The notes: generated by a model not told the origin, from the sequence alone. A stretch of 30,000 nucleotides of DNA from Fidelibacterota bacterium (GCA_018263365.1 JAANXI010000036.1:1-30000); one strand, 5' to 3'. Positions 8,615-17,110 are shown, counted from the first letter of the stretch. Made by a program: numbers and translations.

Positions 8615-9664
8615 ATGGAATCCAACGAGCCCATTGAACTGATCCAGTACAGTCACGGCGCCGGGTGAGCGTGTAAACTCAGTCCTTCGGACCTTTCGCA
8701 GGTGCTGCGAATGCTCCCGCAAGTCGATGACCCGAATGTCCTGGTGGATTTCACCACCAGTGACGACGCCGCCGTATACCGCCAACCGGACGGCTCGCTG
8801 CTCATCGCCACGCTGGATTTTTTTACGCCCATCGTGAATAATCCCAGGGATTTTGGAGCCATCGCGGCGGCAAACGCGCTCAGCGATGTCTACGCCATGG
8901 GTGCCGACCCCCTGTTTGCGCTGAACATTATCGGGTTTCCGAAGAACGAACTGCCGCTGGAAGTTTTGGGCGAAATCCTGCAGGGTGGCAGCGATGTAGC
9001 CAGAGAAGCGGGGATTTTTGTGCTCGGTGGGCATAGCATCGATGACAAGGAGCCAAAATACGGGATGGTTGTCGTTGGCCGAGTCGCAGATGAATCCGAA
9101 CTGATGCGCAACTCCGGGGCACAACCAGGGGATGCGCTAATCTTGACCAAGCCACTGGGCACTGGTATTCTCAACACCGCATTCAAGCACCGCGCCAGAG
9201 ATGAACAAGATTTCCCGGACGTCATTGCTCAGATGAAAACCCTGAATCGGGATGCGGCTGTGTTAGCCAAAAAATGTCACGCTCATGCGGTGACTGATGT
9301 CACCGGCTACGGGCTGCTGGGACATTTAAGTGAAATGCTGGATAACGGTGAAGTTTCGGCCGAACTGGATTTTGATGCATTGCCCATCTTTGATGGCATT
9401 CTGGAGTTAATTGCAGCCGGCGAAGTCCCTGGCGGTACACGACGAAACCTTGCTGCTGTCGAGGATAAAGTTGATTTCGGTTCGCTAAGTGACGATCAAA
9501 AACTCCTGGCGGCGGACGCCCAGACCTCCGGTGGCCTGCTTGTGAGTCTGACAGAGAATAACGCCGAACTGTTCGTTCGGGAGATGCGCAAAGCAGGCCA
9601 CGAGGCAACCAGCATCATTGGAACTATCCGGGACGCCGGTTCACATCTTATTATATTCAAATAG
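8615..9664 (+). CDS. selD: Selenide, water dikinase, selenocysteine-containing
   Basis: SelD makes selenophosphate from selenide and ATP for selenocysteine and selenouridine synthesis. The body (DDAAVYR, ANALSDVYAMGADPLFALNI, GGHSIDDKEPKYG, TKPLGTG, VTDVTGYGLLGHL, DAQTSGGLL) is unmistakable. A conventional gene call would start at GTG 8702. Upstream in the same frame, however, lies ATG 8615 giving MESNEPIELIQYSHGAG, then TGA, then ACKLSPSDL. This matches the SelD N-terminus (E. coli YSHGAGCGCK), with TGA exactly at the catalytic Cys17 position and Lys21 at the essential lysine. With TGA read as Sec the protein is 349 aa, equal to the family's usual size (about 347). A hairpin of bacterial SECIS type follows. 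No strong Shine-Dalgarno is visible before 8615. It ends 114 bases before the Lon-like protease gene. Confidence 0.93.
8666..8668 (+). other. selD: In-frame TGA selenocysteine codon of selD (residue 18)
   Basis: The codon sits between GAG and ACK in the conserved N-terminal motif of SelD, where Cys or Sec is the catalytic residue in known homologues. The frame is open and homologous on both sides. Reading it as Sec is inferred from homology and from the hairpin downstream. Confidence 0.88.
8689..8717 (+). promoter_or_regulatory. Bacterial SECIS element
   Basis: A perfect 7-bp stem (TTCGCAG at 8695-8701 pairing with CTGCGAA at 8705-8711) carries a 3-base loop GTG. After T-T and C-C mismatches it extends through C-G (8693-8713) and GGA/TCC (8689-8691 and 8715-8717). 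The loop begins 33 bases after the TGA, inside the 16-37 base window described for bacterial SECIS elements, and its first base is G as that consensus asks. It would recruit SelB. Some stem-like structure would occur by chance, so the location is the stronger part of the evidence. Confidence 0.72.
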
Positions 9665-9778
9665 CGCTCTTCCGCTCCCTGCTTTTTGCCGGACGTATCC
9701 GGTGTTTGATGTATTAGACCTAATCGTTACACTATTTATCAGTGATGACAATTGTGAGTGCAGAAAGGAGTTATGCCG

Positions 9779-12223
9779 ATGAGTGAGTCCGGGATCAAAG
9801 AATTATCCGCGGATCAGTTAAGCAACGCCATTGATGTTGAACAATTCCAATTTGAGTCTACAGAAGAAGTCGATTCGCTAGAGGAGGTGATTGGGCAGTC
9901 CCGGGCCGTGAAAGCACTGGAGTTTGGCCTCGATGTGAATAACAAGTCCTACAATATTTTTGTCACAGGCATCAGCGGGACTGGCAAGGCAACACTCGTA
10001 AAGCGCCTGCTGGTGGAGCGCAGCGCCGATGAACCGGTGCCGGACGATTGGCTGATGGTGAACAACTTTGACGATTCCTACCGCCCAATTTCGTTCCCGT
10101 TACCTGCTGGCGAAGGTGTTACGTTCTCCAAAAAGATGAACCAGCTCATCGCCAATCTGAAGAACGAAATGCCCCGGGCGTTCGAAACCGAGGATTACCA
10201 ACAGAAACGTTCCAATCTGATGGAGGAGTTCCAGCAGAAAAAGCGCGAAAAGATCAACGATCTCGAAGAGGATGCCAAAGCGCACGATATCCAGATCCAA
10301 TCAACCAATGCTGGGTTTCAAACGATTCCGATCGTTAACGATAATCCCATCGATCAGGAAACGTACAACCAGCTGGAGGATAATCTGAAGGAACAAGTCG
10401 ATGAGAATATCGATTACGTCCAGCGGCAAATTCAATCGACCATGCGGGAGATCAATAAGCTGGAGAAGGAATTTCAGGAGCAATTGCAGGAACTCAATAA
10501 AGAGGTATCCCTGTTCGTCGTCGGCCACCGAATTGAAAATCTCCAGGAGGAATACGAAGAACACGATGAGGTCGTCGAATATCTGGAGAACGTGAAGGAA
10601 GACATCATCGATAATGTGGACGATTTCCTGCAGGCGGCACAGGGCGAGGGCAACGGCAACGGTCAGCAGCAGCAAATCAGGGCCATGCTTCAGCAGCAAC
10701 AATCTAATGAGCCGGACTTTACCAAGTATAAAGTGAATGTCCTGGTGGATAACACCCACACCGAGGGCGGCCCTGTCATTGATGAAACCAATCCGACCTA
10801 CAATAACATTTTTGGCAGGATGGAAAAGCGGGCCAAATTCGGGGCCGTATATTCGGACTTTACCATGGTGCAGCCGGGATCGCTGCTCCGGGCCAATGGC
10901 GGCTATCTGATTCTGGATATTGAGAGCGTCCTCACCAATCCGTTTGTCTGGGATACGCTCAAACGGGCGCTTCGCAACCAGGAAATCCGGGTGGAAGATG
11001 TGCAGGAGCAGCTCGGCTATGTGACCGTGAGCAGCCTGAAGCCGGAGCCGATTCCGCTGAATGTTAAAGTGGTGTTAATCGGGCGCCGGGAAATCTTTGA
11101 TATCTTGCTCGCATATGACGAACAATTCGATAAAACGTTTAAAGTCCGCGCGGACTTCGACTACGAAGCGGAGCAGGACCGGGAGACCATCGATCAGTAC
11201 GTGCGGTTCATTGCCCGCGTCTGTCGGGAAGAAAATTTAACGCACTTTGCGCCGGAGGGCGTGGCCGAGCTCATTCGAACGAGCCAACGCGCCGTCAGCG
11301 ATCAGAAGAAACTGTCGCTTCGGTTTGGCAAAATCGTGGAATTGATTACTGAGGCCAGTTACTGGTGCCAGCAGAACAGCAACTCGCTCATCGGTCGTGA
11401 GGAAGTGAAAAAGGCGTTTGAGGAGCGACGCTACCGCAGCAGCCTGGCAGAAGAAAAGCTCCAGGAGAGCGTGCTCCGCGATGTAAAGATGATCGACACC
11501 AAGGGCGAGGAAATCGGTCAGGTGAATGCGCTCTCGGTCTATCAGCTGGGCGATTTTGCCTTCGGACAGCCATCGCGGATAACCGCTGAATGTTACATGG
11601 GTAAAGAGGGCATTGTGAACATCGAACGCAATGCCAAACTCAGCGGCAAGCTCCATAATAAAGGCGTGGAGATTCTGTCCGGCTGGCTGGGACGCCAGTT
11701 CGCGCAGGATTTTCCGTTGAATATCAATGTGAGCATCACTTTTGAGCAGTCCTACGGCGGCGTGGACGGCGACAGCGCCTCAAGCACCGAGGCCTATGCC
11801 ATTCTGAGCGGTCTGTCCCAAATCCCGCTGAAGCAAAACTATGCCGTAACCGGGTCCATGAATCAGAAGGGCGAAGTCCAGGCCATCGGCGGAGTCAACC
11901 ACAAGATCGAAGGCTTCTTCGACATCTGCAAAGAGCGCGGACTCACCGGCGATCAGGGCGTCCTGATTCCCGAATCCAATGTCGAAAATCTGATGCTGAA
12001 AGCTGAGGTCGTGGATGCCATTGAAGATGGAAAATTCCATATCTATCCGGTATCTCATATCTCCGAAGGCATCGAAATCCTGACGGGATTAGAAGCCGGG
12101 AAAGCAGACGAATCCGGGCAGTATCCGGAAAATTCCGTCTTCGGTCGAACGAAACGCCGTCTGGAAGAGTACGTGAAGCGTTCCTTTGAATTGAAGGAGA
12201 AGTACGGCAGCGAAGAGGAATGA
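9779..12223 (+). CDS. Lon-like ATP-dependent protease (AAA_32/LonB type)
   Basis: This is an ATP-driven cytoplasmic protease related to LonB and E. coli YcbZ. About 814 residues: an N-terminal region, Walker A GISGTGKAT (64-72), a long Glu/Gln-rich coiled-coil insertion (roughly 125-300), Walker B in GGYLILDIE, and a C-terminal S16 protease domain. The catalytic Ser lies in DGDSASS (Ser666) and the Lys in GGVNHK (Lys709), so the dyad is intact. I chose ATG 9779 over GTG 9758 and ATG 9773 because AAGGAG ends 8 bases before it, while the other two are in or too near that site. It stands alone between selD and the kor genes. There is no membrane segment, which separates it from archaeal membrane LonB. 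Its targets are unknown. Confidence 0.88.
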   Translation: MSESGIKELSADQLSNAIDVEQFQFESTEEVDSLEEVIGQSRAVKALEFGLDVNNKSYNIFVTGISGTGKATLVKRLLVERSADEPVPDDWLMVNNFDDSYRPISFPLPAGEGVTFSKKMNQLIANLKNEMPRAFETEDYQQKRSNLMEEFQQKKREKINDLEEDAKAHDIQIQSTNAGFQTIPIVNDNPIDQETYNQLEDNLKEQVDENIDYVQRQIQSTMREINKLEKEFQEQLQELNKEVSLFVVGHRIENLQEEYEEHDEVVEYLENVKEDIIDNVDDFLQAAQGEGNGNGQQQQIRAMLQQQQSNEPDFTKYKVNVLVDNTHTEGGPVIDETNPTYNNIFGRMEKRAKFGAVYSDFTMVQPGSLLRANGGYLILDIESVLTNPFVWDTLKRALRNQEIRVEDVQEQLGYVTVSSLKPEPIPLNVKVVLIGRREIFDILLAYDEQFDKTFKVRADFDYEAEQDRETIDQYVRFIARVCREENLTHFAPEGVAELIRTSQRAVSDQKKLSLRFGKIVELITEASYWCQQNSNSLIGREEVKKAFEERRYRSSLAEEKLQESVLRDVKMIDTKGEEIGQVNALSVYQLGDFAFGQPSRITAECYMGKEGIVNIERNAKLSGKLHNKGVEILSGWLGRQFAQDFPLNINVSITFEQSYGGVDGDSASSTEAYAILSGLSQIPLKQNYAVTGSMNQKGEVQAIGGVNHKIEGFFDICKERGLTGDQGVLIPESNVENLMLKAEVVDAIEDGKFHIYPVSHISEGIEILTGLEAGKADESGQYPENSVFGRTKRRLEEYVKRSFELKEKYGSEEE

Positions 12224-12325
12224 ACGACGGGAATTAGGTATAAGGTATAGAGGGATAAGTAAGGCAGGTTTCTTTAGTGATTTCCCACAGTTTATGTGTT
12301 GACAGCTATTGGAATACCAATCTCT

Positions 12326-12347
12326 AAAGATGGCATCTTTTTGTTTT
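12326..12347 (+). terminator. Possible weak terminator after the Lon-like gene
   Basis: AAAGAT/ATCTTT forms a 6-bp stem with a 3-base loop, and the 3' arm runs into TTTTTGTTTT. It lies about 100 bases after the protease stop. The stem is AT-rich and short, so strength is doubtful. Confidence 0.35.
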
Positions 12348-12431
12348 CCTGAACGCATAAAGACGTTCTCTGATTCTTCTAACGGAGGACTGTTTTTGAC
12401 AGGCGACGATGGTCGTCTTTCTTTCAAACGA

Positions 12432-12460
12432 GCGCACCCATTTATGGGTACGCAGTTTTT
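12432..12460 (+). terminator. Possible terminator hairpin in the pre-kor gap
   Basis: ACCCAT/ATGGGT is extended by GCG/CGC across one C-A mismatch and is followed by AGTTTTTG. It may end a small transcript or back up the weaker hairpin at 12326. A competing CGCA/TGCG pairing overlaps its tail. Confidence 0.35.
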
Positions 12461-12583
12461 GCGTAATTTGTCTCACCGAATTAATTCTCATATACTGCCT
12501 CTACGAGCCTCAGTTTTTCCTTTACGGCTCTTCACCTCTCACAATTTTTGACCGGCGACATAAGACACCCGACTCAAGACCAG

Positions 12584-12631
12584 TTTTTAACTATAACACT
12601 TTAACACCGGAACACATGAACACTGCCGTTA
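12584..12631. repeat. 48-bp direct repeat, copy 2 (AACAC-rich)
   Basis: This is the gapless match to 2229-2276 (39 of 48 bases by eye), in the same orientation but over 10 kb away and unrelated to any gene end here. It starts TTTTTAAC and ends AACACTGCCGTTA. Confidence 0.75.
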
Positions 12632-12780
12632 TTCCCATAACCAAGAAATCGCATTCCGGTTTTCACGACAATTTTTGTCACATTTATCGGAAATGAAAAA
12701 ATACCTCCGCTATCTATCCCCGGTTTTAAATGTGGAAACAACCGGCAACATCCGCAATAAATAAGGGTTAACCTGCGAAT

Positions 12781-12808
12781 TTTCCGTTTTGGCCTAAGTG
12801 GGTATAAT
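12781..12808 (+). promoter_or_regulatory. Candidate promoter for korAB
   Basis: A perfect TATAAT (12803-12808) lies 69 bases before the korA start. The matching upstream box is poor (TTTCCG at 12781-12786, spacing 16), so an activator or an alternative -35 may be used. It is the best promoter-like sequence in this gap. Confidence 0.35.
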
Positions 12809-12877
12809 TATTGCAAAATAGCTGGAGTGCATAACGCAAATGTCTAACAAACGAGAGTGGAGAAACGAGGAAATCAC

Positions 12878-14644
12878 ATGGAACGGAATGACATCGTCAT
12901 AGGTATGGCGGGTTCAGGCGGCGACGGCGTTGTCTCGGCCGGCGAGATTCTGGTAAGCGCTGGCGCAAGTGAAGGGGTGCATGCCTTCATGCTCAAGAGC
13001 TTCGGACCGCAGATTCGCGGCGGCGAAAGCTCCTGCCGGGTGCGGCTCAGTGGCAAGCAGATTCAGAGCCACGGCGACCAGGTGCAGGTACTGGGAATCT
13101 TCAGCTGGAACGATTTTAAGCAATTCCGCGGCGAAATGCACCTGAACGACCCGGTCGTCATCGTCATGGATTCTGCCGACAAGACGTCAAAAGACGATAT
13201 TCCCATAGATGAAGATATCGATCGGATCATCTACGAGGTGCCGATCGCGCAGTTGGCCAAAGATAAAGCAGGCACGCTGCAGGCTAAAAATATGGTGATG
13301 CTTGGAGTACTTTCTGAGCTGTTCGGCTTACCTGATGAAGGATTGCGGGATGCGATCCGGAAGAAGTTTAAGAAAAAAGATCAAGAAGTCATCGATTCAA
13401 ATCTCAAAGCCATGGAAGCAGGCGCAACGTATGTCCGCGACGAGATCGATAAGACGGACGAGGTCAAGTTCAGTTTTACCCCGGCCGAGCCAAAGGTCTT
13501 AATGGAGGGTAACGAAGCGTTTGCCTACGGCGCTTTGTATGCGGGATGCCGCTTTTCTGCGGGCTATCCGATCACCCCCTCCTCCGAAATTATGGAATGG
13601 ATGGGCCGGGAGCTGCCGAAATACGACGGCACAATGCTTCAGTCAGAAGATGAACTGGCGGCTATTGGGATGGTTATCGGCGCAGCCTTCGCCGGCAAGA
13701 AAGCCATGACTGCGACCAGTGGCGCAGGTATCTCCCTGATGAGTGAACAGATCGGCCTGGCATCCATGGCAGAATTGCCGTTGGTTATCATGAATGTCCA
13801 GCGGACCGGGCCAAGTACGGGAATTCCAACCAAAACCGAGCAAGCCGACTTGCAGCAGGCGCTCTACGGAACCCACGGCGATGCCAACCGCGTGGTGATT
13901 GCTCCGGCCGATGTTGAAGACTGCTTTGATGTGGCCGTTCAGGCGTTTTACATCTCTGAAAAATACCAAATACCGGTAATTGTGCTTTCCGACCAGTACC
14001 TGGGACAGCGCAAAGAAACCTTTGATCAGGATGCGCTTTTCCAGAGCGATAACGGATTCATGAAAACAATCAAACGCGAGGTTCCCACCGGGGAAGATCT
14101 GGAAGACTATAAACGATTTAAATTCACCGAATCAGGAGTATCGCCTATGGCATATCCCGGTATAGAAAAGGGGATGTACCAAGCGGCCGGTCTTGAGCAC
14201 GGGGAGCACGGACTCCCGACCTCGGATGTGGATATGCATGCGAAAATGACGGAGAAGCGATTCCGGAAGAACAAAGTCATTGCCGAGGAACTGAACTTTG
14301 TTCGGTTCTACGGGCCAGAAGATGCTGAAGTCGGAGTCATCGGATGGGGCTCATCCAAGGGAGCGATTAAAGAAGCGATCCAGCGGTTGAATGATGATGG
14401 ATATCCCGTCAGTGCTGCAGTGCCACAAATACTGATGCCGTTTCCGCAGGAAAAATTGGAAAAATATCTTGAACCGTTGAATACTGTCTATGTTGCGGAG
14501 ATGTCGTACTCCGGGCAGTTCTATAAATACCTGAAAGGTTTCCTGCGCTTTGGTGACCGGGAACTGAAGAAGTATGCACGGTCAGGCGCTGCCCCGTTTG
14601 ATGTCAGTGAAATTTATAATACCGTGAAACAGGAGTTTGAATAA
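12878..14644 (+). CDS. korA: 2-oxoacid:ferredoxin oxidoreductase, alpha subunit (gamma-alpha fusion)
   Basis: With KorB this enzyme interconverts a 2-oxoacid (probably 2-oxoglutarate) plus CoA with the acyl-CoA, CO2 and reduced ferredoxin. The 588-residue chain has a gamma domain first (GMAGSGGDGVVSAGE, then FGPQIRGGESSCRVR, about 8-190). The alpha domain (from about 200) has GYPITPSSE, ATSGAGISLMSE and QRTGPSTGIPTKTEQ motifs, and a C-terminal transketolase-like segment follows (VIGWGSSKGA). I chose ATG 12878, preceded by GAGGA at good spacing, instead of GTG 12857. The stop overlaps the korB start by one base (TAATG), which points to coupled translation. No ferredoxin-like delta subunit is present, so this is the two-subunit type. 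The substrate is inferred from family layout; other 2-oxoacids are possible. Confidence 0.88.
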   Translation: MERNDIVIGMAGSGGDGVVSAGEILVSAGASEGVHAFMLKSFGPQIRGGESSCRVRLSGKQIQSHGDQVQVLGIFSWNDFKQFRGEMHLNDPVVIVMDSADKTSKDDIPIDEDIDRIIYEVPIAQLAKDKAGTLQAKNMVMLGVLSELFGLPDEGLRDAIRKKFKKKDQEVIDSNLKAMEAGATYVRDEIDKTDEVKFSFTPAEPKVLMEGNEAFAYGALYAGCRFSAGYPITPSSEIMEWMGRELPKYDGTMLQSEDELAAIGMVIGAAFAGKKAMTATSGAGISLMSEQIGLASMAELPLVIMNVQRTGPSTGIPTKTEQADLQQALYGTHGDANRVVIAPADVEDCFDVAVQAFYISEKYQIPVIVLSDQYLGQRKETFDQDALFQSDNGFMKTIKREVPTGEDLEDYKRFKFTESGVSPMAYPGIEKGMYQAAGLEHGEHGLPTSDVDMHAKMTEKRFRKNKVIAEELNFVRFYGPEDAEVGVIGWGSSKGAIKEAIQRLNDDGYPVSAAVPQILMPFPQEKLEKYLEPLNTVYVAEMSYSGQFYKYLKGFLRFGDRELKKYARSGAAPFDVSEIYNTVKQEFE

Positions 14645-15528
14645 TGACGGAAACGAATGTGGCTGATAAACCGAAAACACAGTTTAAAGTCAAGGATTAT
14701 AAAAGCGATACAAAACCCATCTGGTGTCCGGGCTGTGGGGACTTCGGTGTGTTAGCATCCCTGTATCAGGCCTTGGCAAAATTGAATCTGCCGTCGCACG
14801 AGGTCGCAATCATATCGGGTATCGGCTGTTCCAGCCGGCTGCCGGGATACGTTGCCACTTATGGATTTAACGCTGTTCACGGTCGGATATTGCCCATTGC
14901 CACCGGCGTGAAGATGGCGAGTCCGGAGATCACAGTCATTGGAACCGGCGGCGATGGCGACGGCTTCAGCATCGGAATGGGGCACGTCCCTCATGCCGCC
15001 CGCCGCAACGTGGATATGACGTACATCGTCATGGATAATGAAATCTATGGGCTCACCAAGGGACAGTTGTCACCCACAGCCCATGTTGGAGATGTCACAA
15101 AAACTTCTGCCTATGGCAGTATTGAACGGCCGGTGGAGCCGGTCGATCTGATGATTAATGTCGGAGCTTCATTTGTGGCACGCGCGAATGCCGGCGATCC
15201 CAAACAGATGGCGGACCTGATTGTCCAGGCAATTCAGCACAAGGGCTTTGCCTTTATCGATGCGCTCAGCCCGTGCCGGACATTCCGTGGTATTGAGCAG
15301 AAAAAATTCATCAATGCGAATACCTTCAAGGTAGAAGATCACGACCACGATCCCTCTGACAAGCGGAAGGCGCTGGACATCGCTGACAGCCAAGAAGGTA
15401 TATCCACCGGATTGTTATATGTGGAAGAGCGTCCCCCGTATGATGAGTTGTACAAGGATTTACGCGACCGGGCGACGCAAAAACCGGTCCCGGAAATCCA
15501 GGATATTCTGCAGCGCTACATTCCGTAA
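14644..15528 (+). CDS. korB: 2-oxoacid:ferredoxin oxidoreductase, beta subunit
   Basis: This subunit binds thiamine pyrophosphate and a [4Fe-4S] cluster in the KorAB enzyme. In its 294 residues the four cluster cysteines match the family: Cys28 and Cys31 (WCPGCGDFG), Cys62 (GIGCSSR) and Cys211 (SPCRTF). The TPP/Mg site is GTGGDGDGFSIG (about 100-111) with Asn132 in MDNEIYGLTKGQ. Complete and unbroken. In the reductive direction the enzyme would carboxylate succinyl-CoA; in the oxidative direction it replaces 2-oxoglutarate dehydrogenase and passes electrons to ferredoxin. The fumarase genes follow about 100 bases later, so these TCA-cycle steps are clustered. Confidence 0.9.
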   Translation: MTETNVADKPKTQFKVKDYKSDTKPIWCPGCGDFGVLASLYQALAKLNLPSHEVAIISGIGCSSRLPGYVATYGFNAVHGRILPIATGVKMASPEITVIGTGGDGDGFSIGMGHVPHAARRNVDMTYIVMDNEIYGLTKGQLSPTAHVGDVTKTSAYGSIERPVEPVDLMINVGASFVARANAGDPKQMADLIVQAIQHKGFAFIDALSPCRTFRGIEQKKFINANTFKVEDHDHDPSDKRKALDIADSQEGISTGLLYVEERPPYDELYKDLRDRATQKPVPEIQDILQRYIP

Positions 15529-15565
15529 CGCAGACTGTTACACGTTCGAAAATATATACTGTTGA

Positions 15566-15588
15566 GCCCCGATTGAGTCAATCGGGGC
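15566..15588 (+). other. Hairpin between korB and the fumarase genes
   Basis: GCCCCGATT and AATCGGGGC form a perfect 9-bp stem with a 5-base loop, 37 bases after the korB stop and 38 before the fumarase start. No T-run follows, so it is not a typical intrinsic terminator. It may stabilise or process the mRNA between the two gene pairs. Confidence 0.5.
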
Positions 15589-15625
15589 CGGCGGTTTCAT
15601 AATAATAATTACAGGGAGAGCCACT

Positions 15626-16513
15626 ATGGCAACAGCTATTGACGAGCGAGCGCTCGAAGAGCAGGTGTATGACCTGATTGTCCGCGCCTCGACGGATTTG
15701 CCGGAAGATGTGGTTCGGGCCATGAAGGAGGCCAGGAGTCACGAAAAGGACGGCACATCGGCGAAAAACGTATTCGGCATGCTGCTTCAGAATGTGGACC
15801 TGGCCCGGGAAGCGAAAACCCCGATCTGCCAGGATACCGGCACCAACATCTATCACGTGCATTATCCGGCGGGAACGAGTACGCTGCAGTTACGCAAAGT
15901 AATTAAACGCGCGACGGAACGCGCCACCAAGGACAGTATCCTCCGCCCCAACGCCGTCGATCCCATCACCGGGAAGAACTCCGGCAATAACCTTGGGACG
16001 GAAAATCCGTTTTTCCATTTTGAGGAATGGGAAGATGATGCGCTGGAAATCAAGTTGATGCTCAAGGGCGGCGGATGCGAAAACGTCTCCGGTCAGTATA
16101 AACTGCCCGACAGCAGCCTCGATGCCGGCCGCGATCTGAACGGCGTGTACAAAACTATCATCGATGCCGTGAACAACGCCCAGGGATTGGGCTGCGCGCC
16201 CGGCATTATTGGCGCCGGCGTTGGAGGTGATCGCGCAACCTCACATTTGACAGCCAAAAAGCAGCTGTTCCGCAAACTCGACGATGATAATCCGGATGCC
16301 GAACTGGCAAAGATGGAGAAGCGCCTCTACAAAGATCTGAATTCACTGGGGATCGGTCCAATGGGATTTGGAGGCAAAACGACAGTCCTCGGCGTGAAAT
16401 TGGGAACGGCGCATCGCGTCCCGGCCTCGTACTTTGTGTCAATTGCCTATATGTGTTGGGCGTACCGCCGACATTCTCTGACCCTAAAAAACGGAGAGGT
16501 GATCTATGATTAA
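15626..16513 (+). CDS. Class I fumarate hydratase, alpha subunit (N-terminal domain type)
   Basis: This subunit binds the [4Fe-4S] cluster that hydrates fumarate to malate. The 295-residue protein carries three expected cluster cysteines: Cys68 (PICQDTGT), Cys151 (GGGCENVSG) and Cys190 (GLGCAPGIIG). GGGAG sits about 8 bases upstream of ATG 15626. The reading frame ends inside the next gene (8-base overlap), so the alpha and beta chains are co-translated as in other split class I fumarases. Tartrate dehydratase (TtdA) is a close relative and cannot be excluded by sequence alone; the location next to kor genes favours fumarase. Class I enzymes are oxygen-sensitive, which fits an anaerobic or microaerobic host. 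Confidence 0.87.
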   Translation: MATAIDERALEEQVYDLIVRASTDLPEDVVRAMKEARSHEKDGTSAKNVFGMLLQNVDLAREAKTPICQDTGTNIYHVHYPAGTSTLQLRKVIKRATERATKDSILRPNAVDPITGKNSGNNLGTENPFFHFEEWEDDALEIKLMLKGGGCENVSGQYKLPDSSLDAGRDLNGVYKTIIDAVNNAQGLGCAPGIIGAGVGGDRATSHLTAKKQLFRKLDDDNPDAELAKMEKRLYKDLNSLGIGPMGFGGKTTVLGVKLGTAHRVPASYFVSIAYMCWAYRRHSLTLKNGEVIYD

Positions 16514-17090
16514 TTTAGAACTGCCATCGTCCGAAGAGAAAATTCGCGGACTGAAGATCGGCGATGAGGTTCACATCTTTGGAACTATGATCACCGCCCG
16601 GGACGCTGCGCATAAATACCTCATTGAAGAGCAGCCGGATTATATCAGGCCGTACCTGGAGAATTCCCTGATTTATCACTGCGGACCGGTGGTGAAAAAA
16701 AGCAACGGCGCCTGGTCGTTTGTGGCGGCCGGCCCGACAACCAGTATCCGGGAGGAACCGTACGAAGGCACGGTGATTCAGAATTACAATGTGCGCGGCG
16801 TGATCGGCAAGGGTGGCATGGGCGACAAGACGCTCGCTGCGCTGAATGAGCATGGGGCCGTGTATCTACACGCCATCGGCGGACTCGCCTCGTTGCTGGC
16901 GCAATCAGTAAAGGAAGTCAAAGATGTCTTCATGCTGGAAGAGTTCGGTGTACCGGAAGCCATGTGGGTGATCGAGGTCGAGGACTTCCCGGCGGTGGTC
17001 ACCATGGATCCGCATAAAAATTCCATCCATACCAAAATCAAATCCGAATCCACCGAGCAGGCCAACCGACTGATTCATCCGGTCGTCTGA
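16506..17090 (+). CDS. Class I fumarate hydratase, beta subunit (C-terminal domain type)
   Basis: This is the second half of the split fumarase, forming the swivelling domain over the Fe-S site. In its 194 residues the family motifs are GDEVHIFGTMITARDAAHK, YHCGPVV, AAGPTTSIRE, GVIGKGGMG and a C-terminal EVEDFPAVVTMD segment. The ATG at 16506 lies inside the 3' end of the alpha gene, with GGAGAGG 5 or so bases upstream. A strong terminator follows 20 bases after the stop and closes the kor-fumarase group. Confidence 0.88.
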   Translation: MINLELPSSEEKIRGLKIGDEVHIFGTMITARDAAHKYLIEEQPDYIRPYLENSLIYHCGPVVKKSNGAWSFVAAGPTTSIREEPYEGTVIQNYNVRGVIGKGGMGDKTLAALNEHGAVYLHAIGGLASLLAQSVKEVKDVFMLEEFGVPEAMWVIEVEDFPAVVTMDPHKNSIHTKIKSESTEQANRLIHPVV

Positions 17091-17110
17091 ATTTTCTGCT
17101 GTACCAGAGT

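Larger units (their letters stand above)
12224..12877. other. Long intergenic region with hairpins, repeat and kor promoter
   Basis: No protein gene is apparent in 654 bases. From left to right it has a GGTATA-rich repeat phrase (about 12235-12260), a small hairpin with T-rich tail (12326-12347), a second hairpin (12432-12453) followed by T5, a region of short complementary pieces to about 12570, the second copy of the 48-bp AACAC repeat, a GACAATTTTTGTC hairpin near 12667, and a TATAAT box about 70 bases before korA. The 12320-12560 part is less repeat-like than other gaps and could encode a small RNA, but I recognise no family. Confidence 0.5.

Noticed and set aside
8534..9225. Minus-strand frames opposite selD
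   Set aside because: Antisense to conserved SelD motifs on the plus strand, with no protein family look.
15566..15588. Intrinsic terminator between korB and fumarase
   Set aside because: The 9-bp stem is good but no T-run follows, so I list it only as a hairpin.
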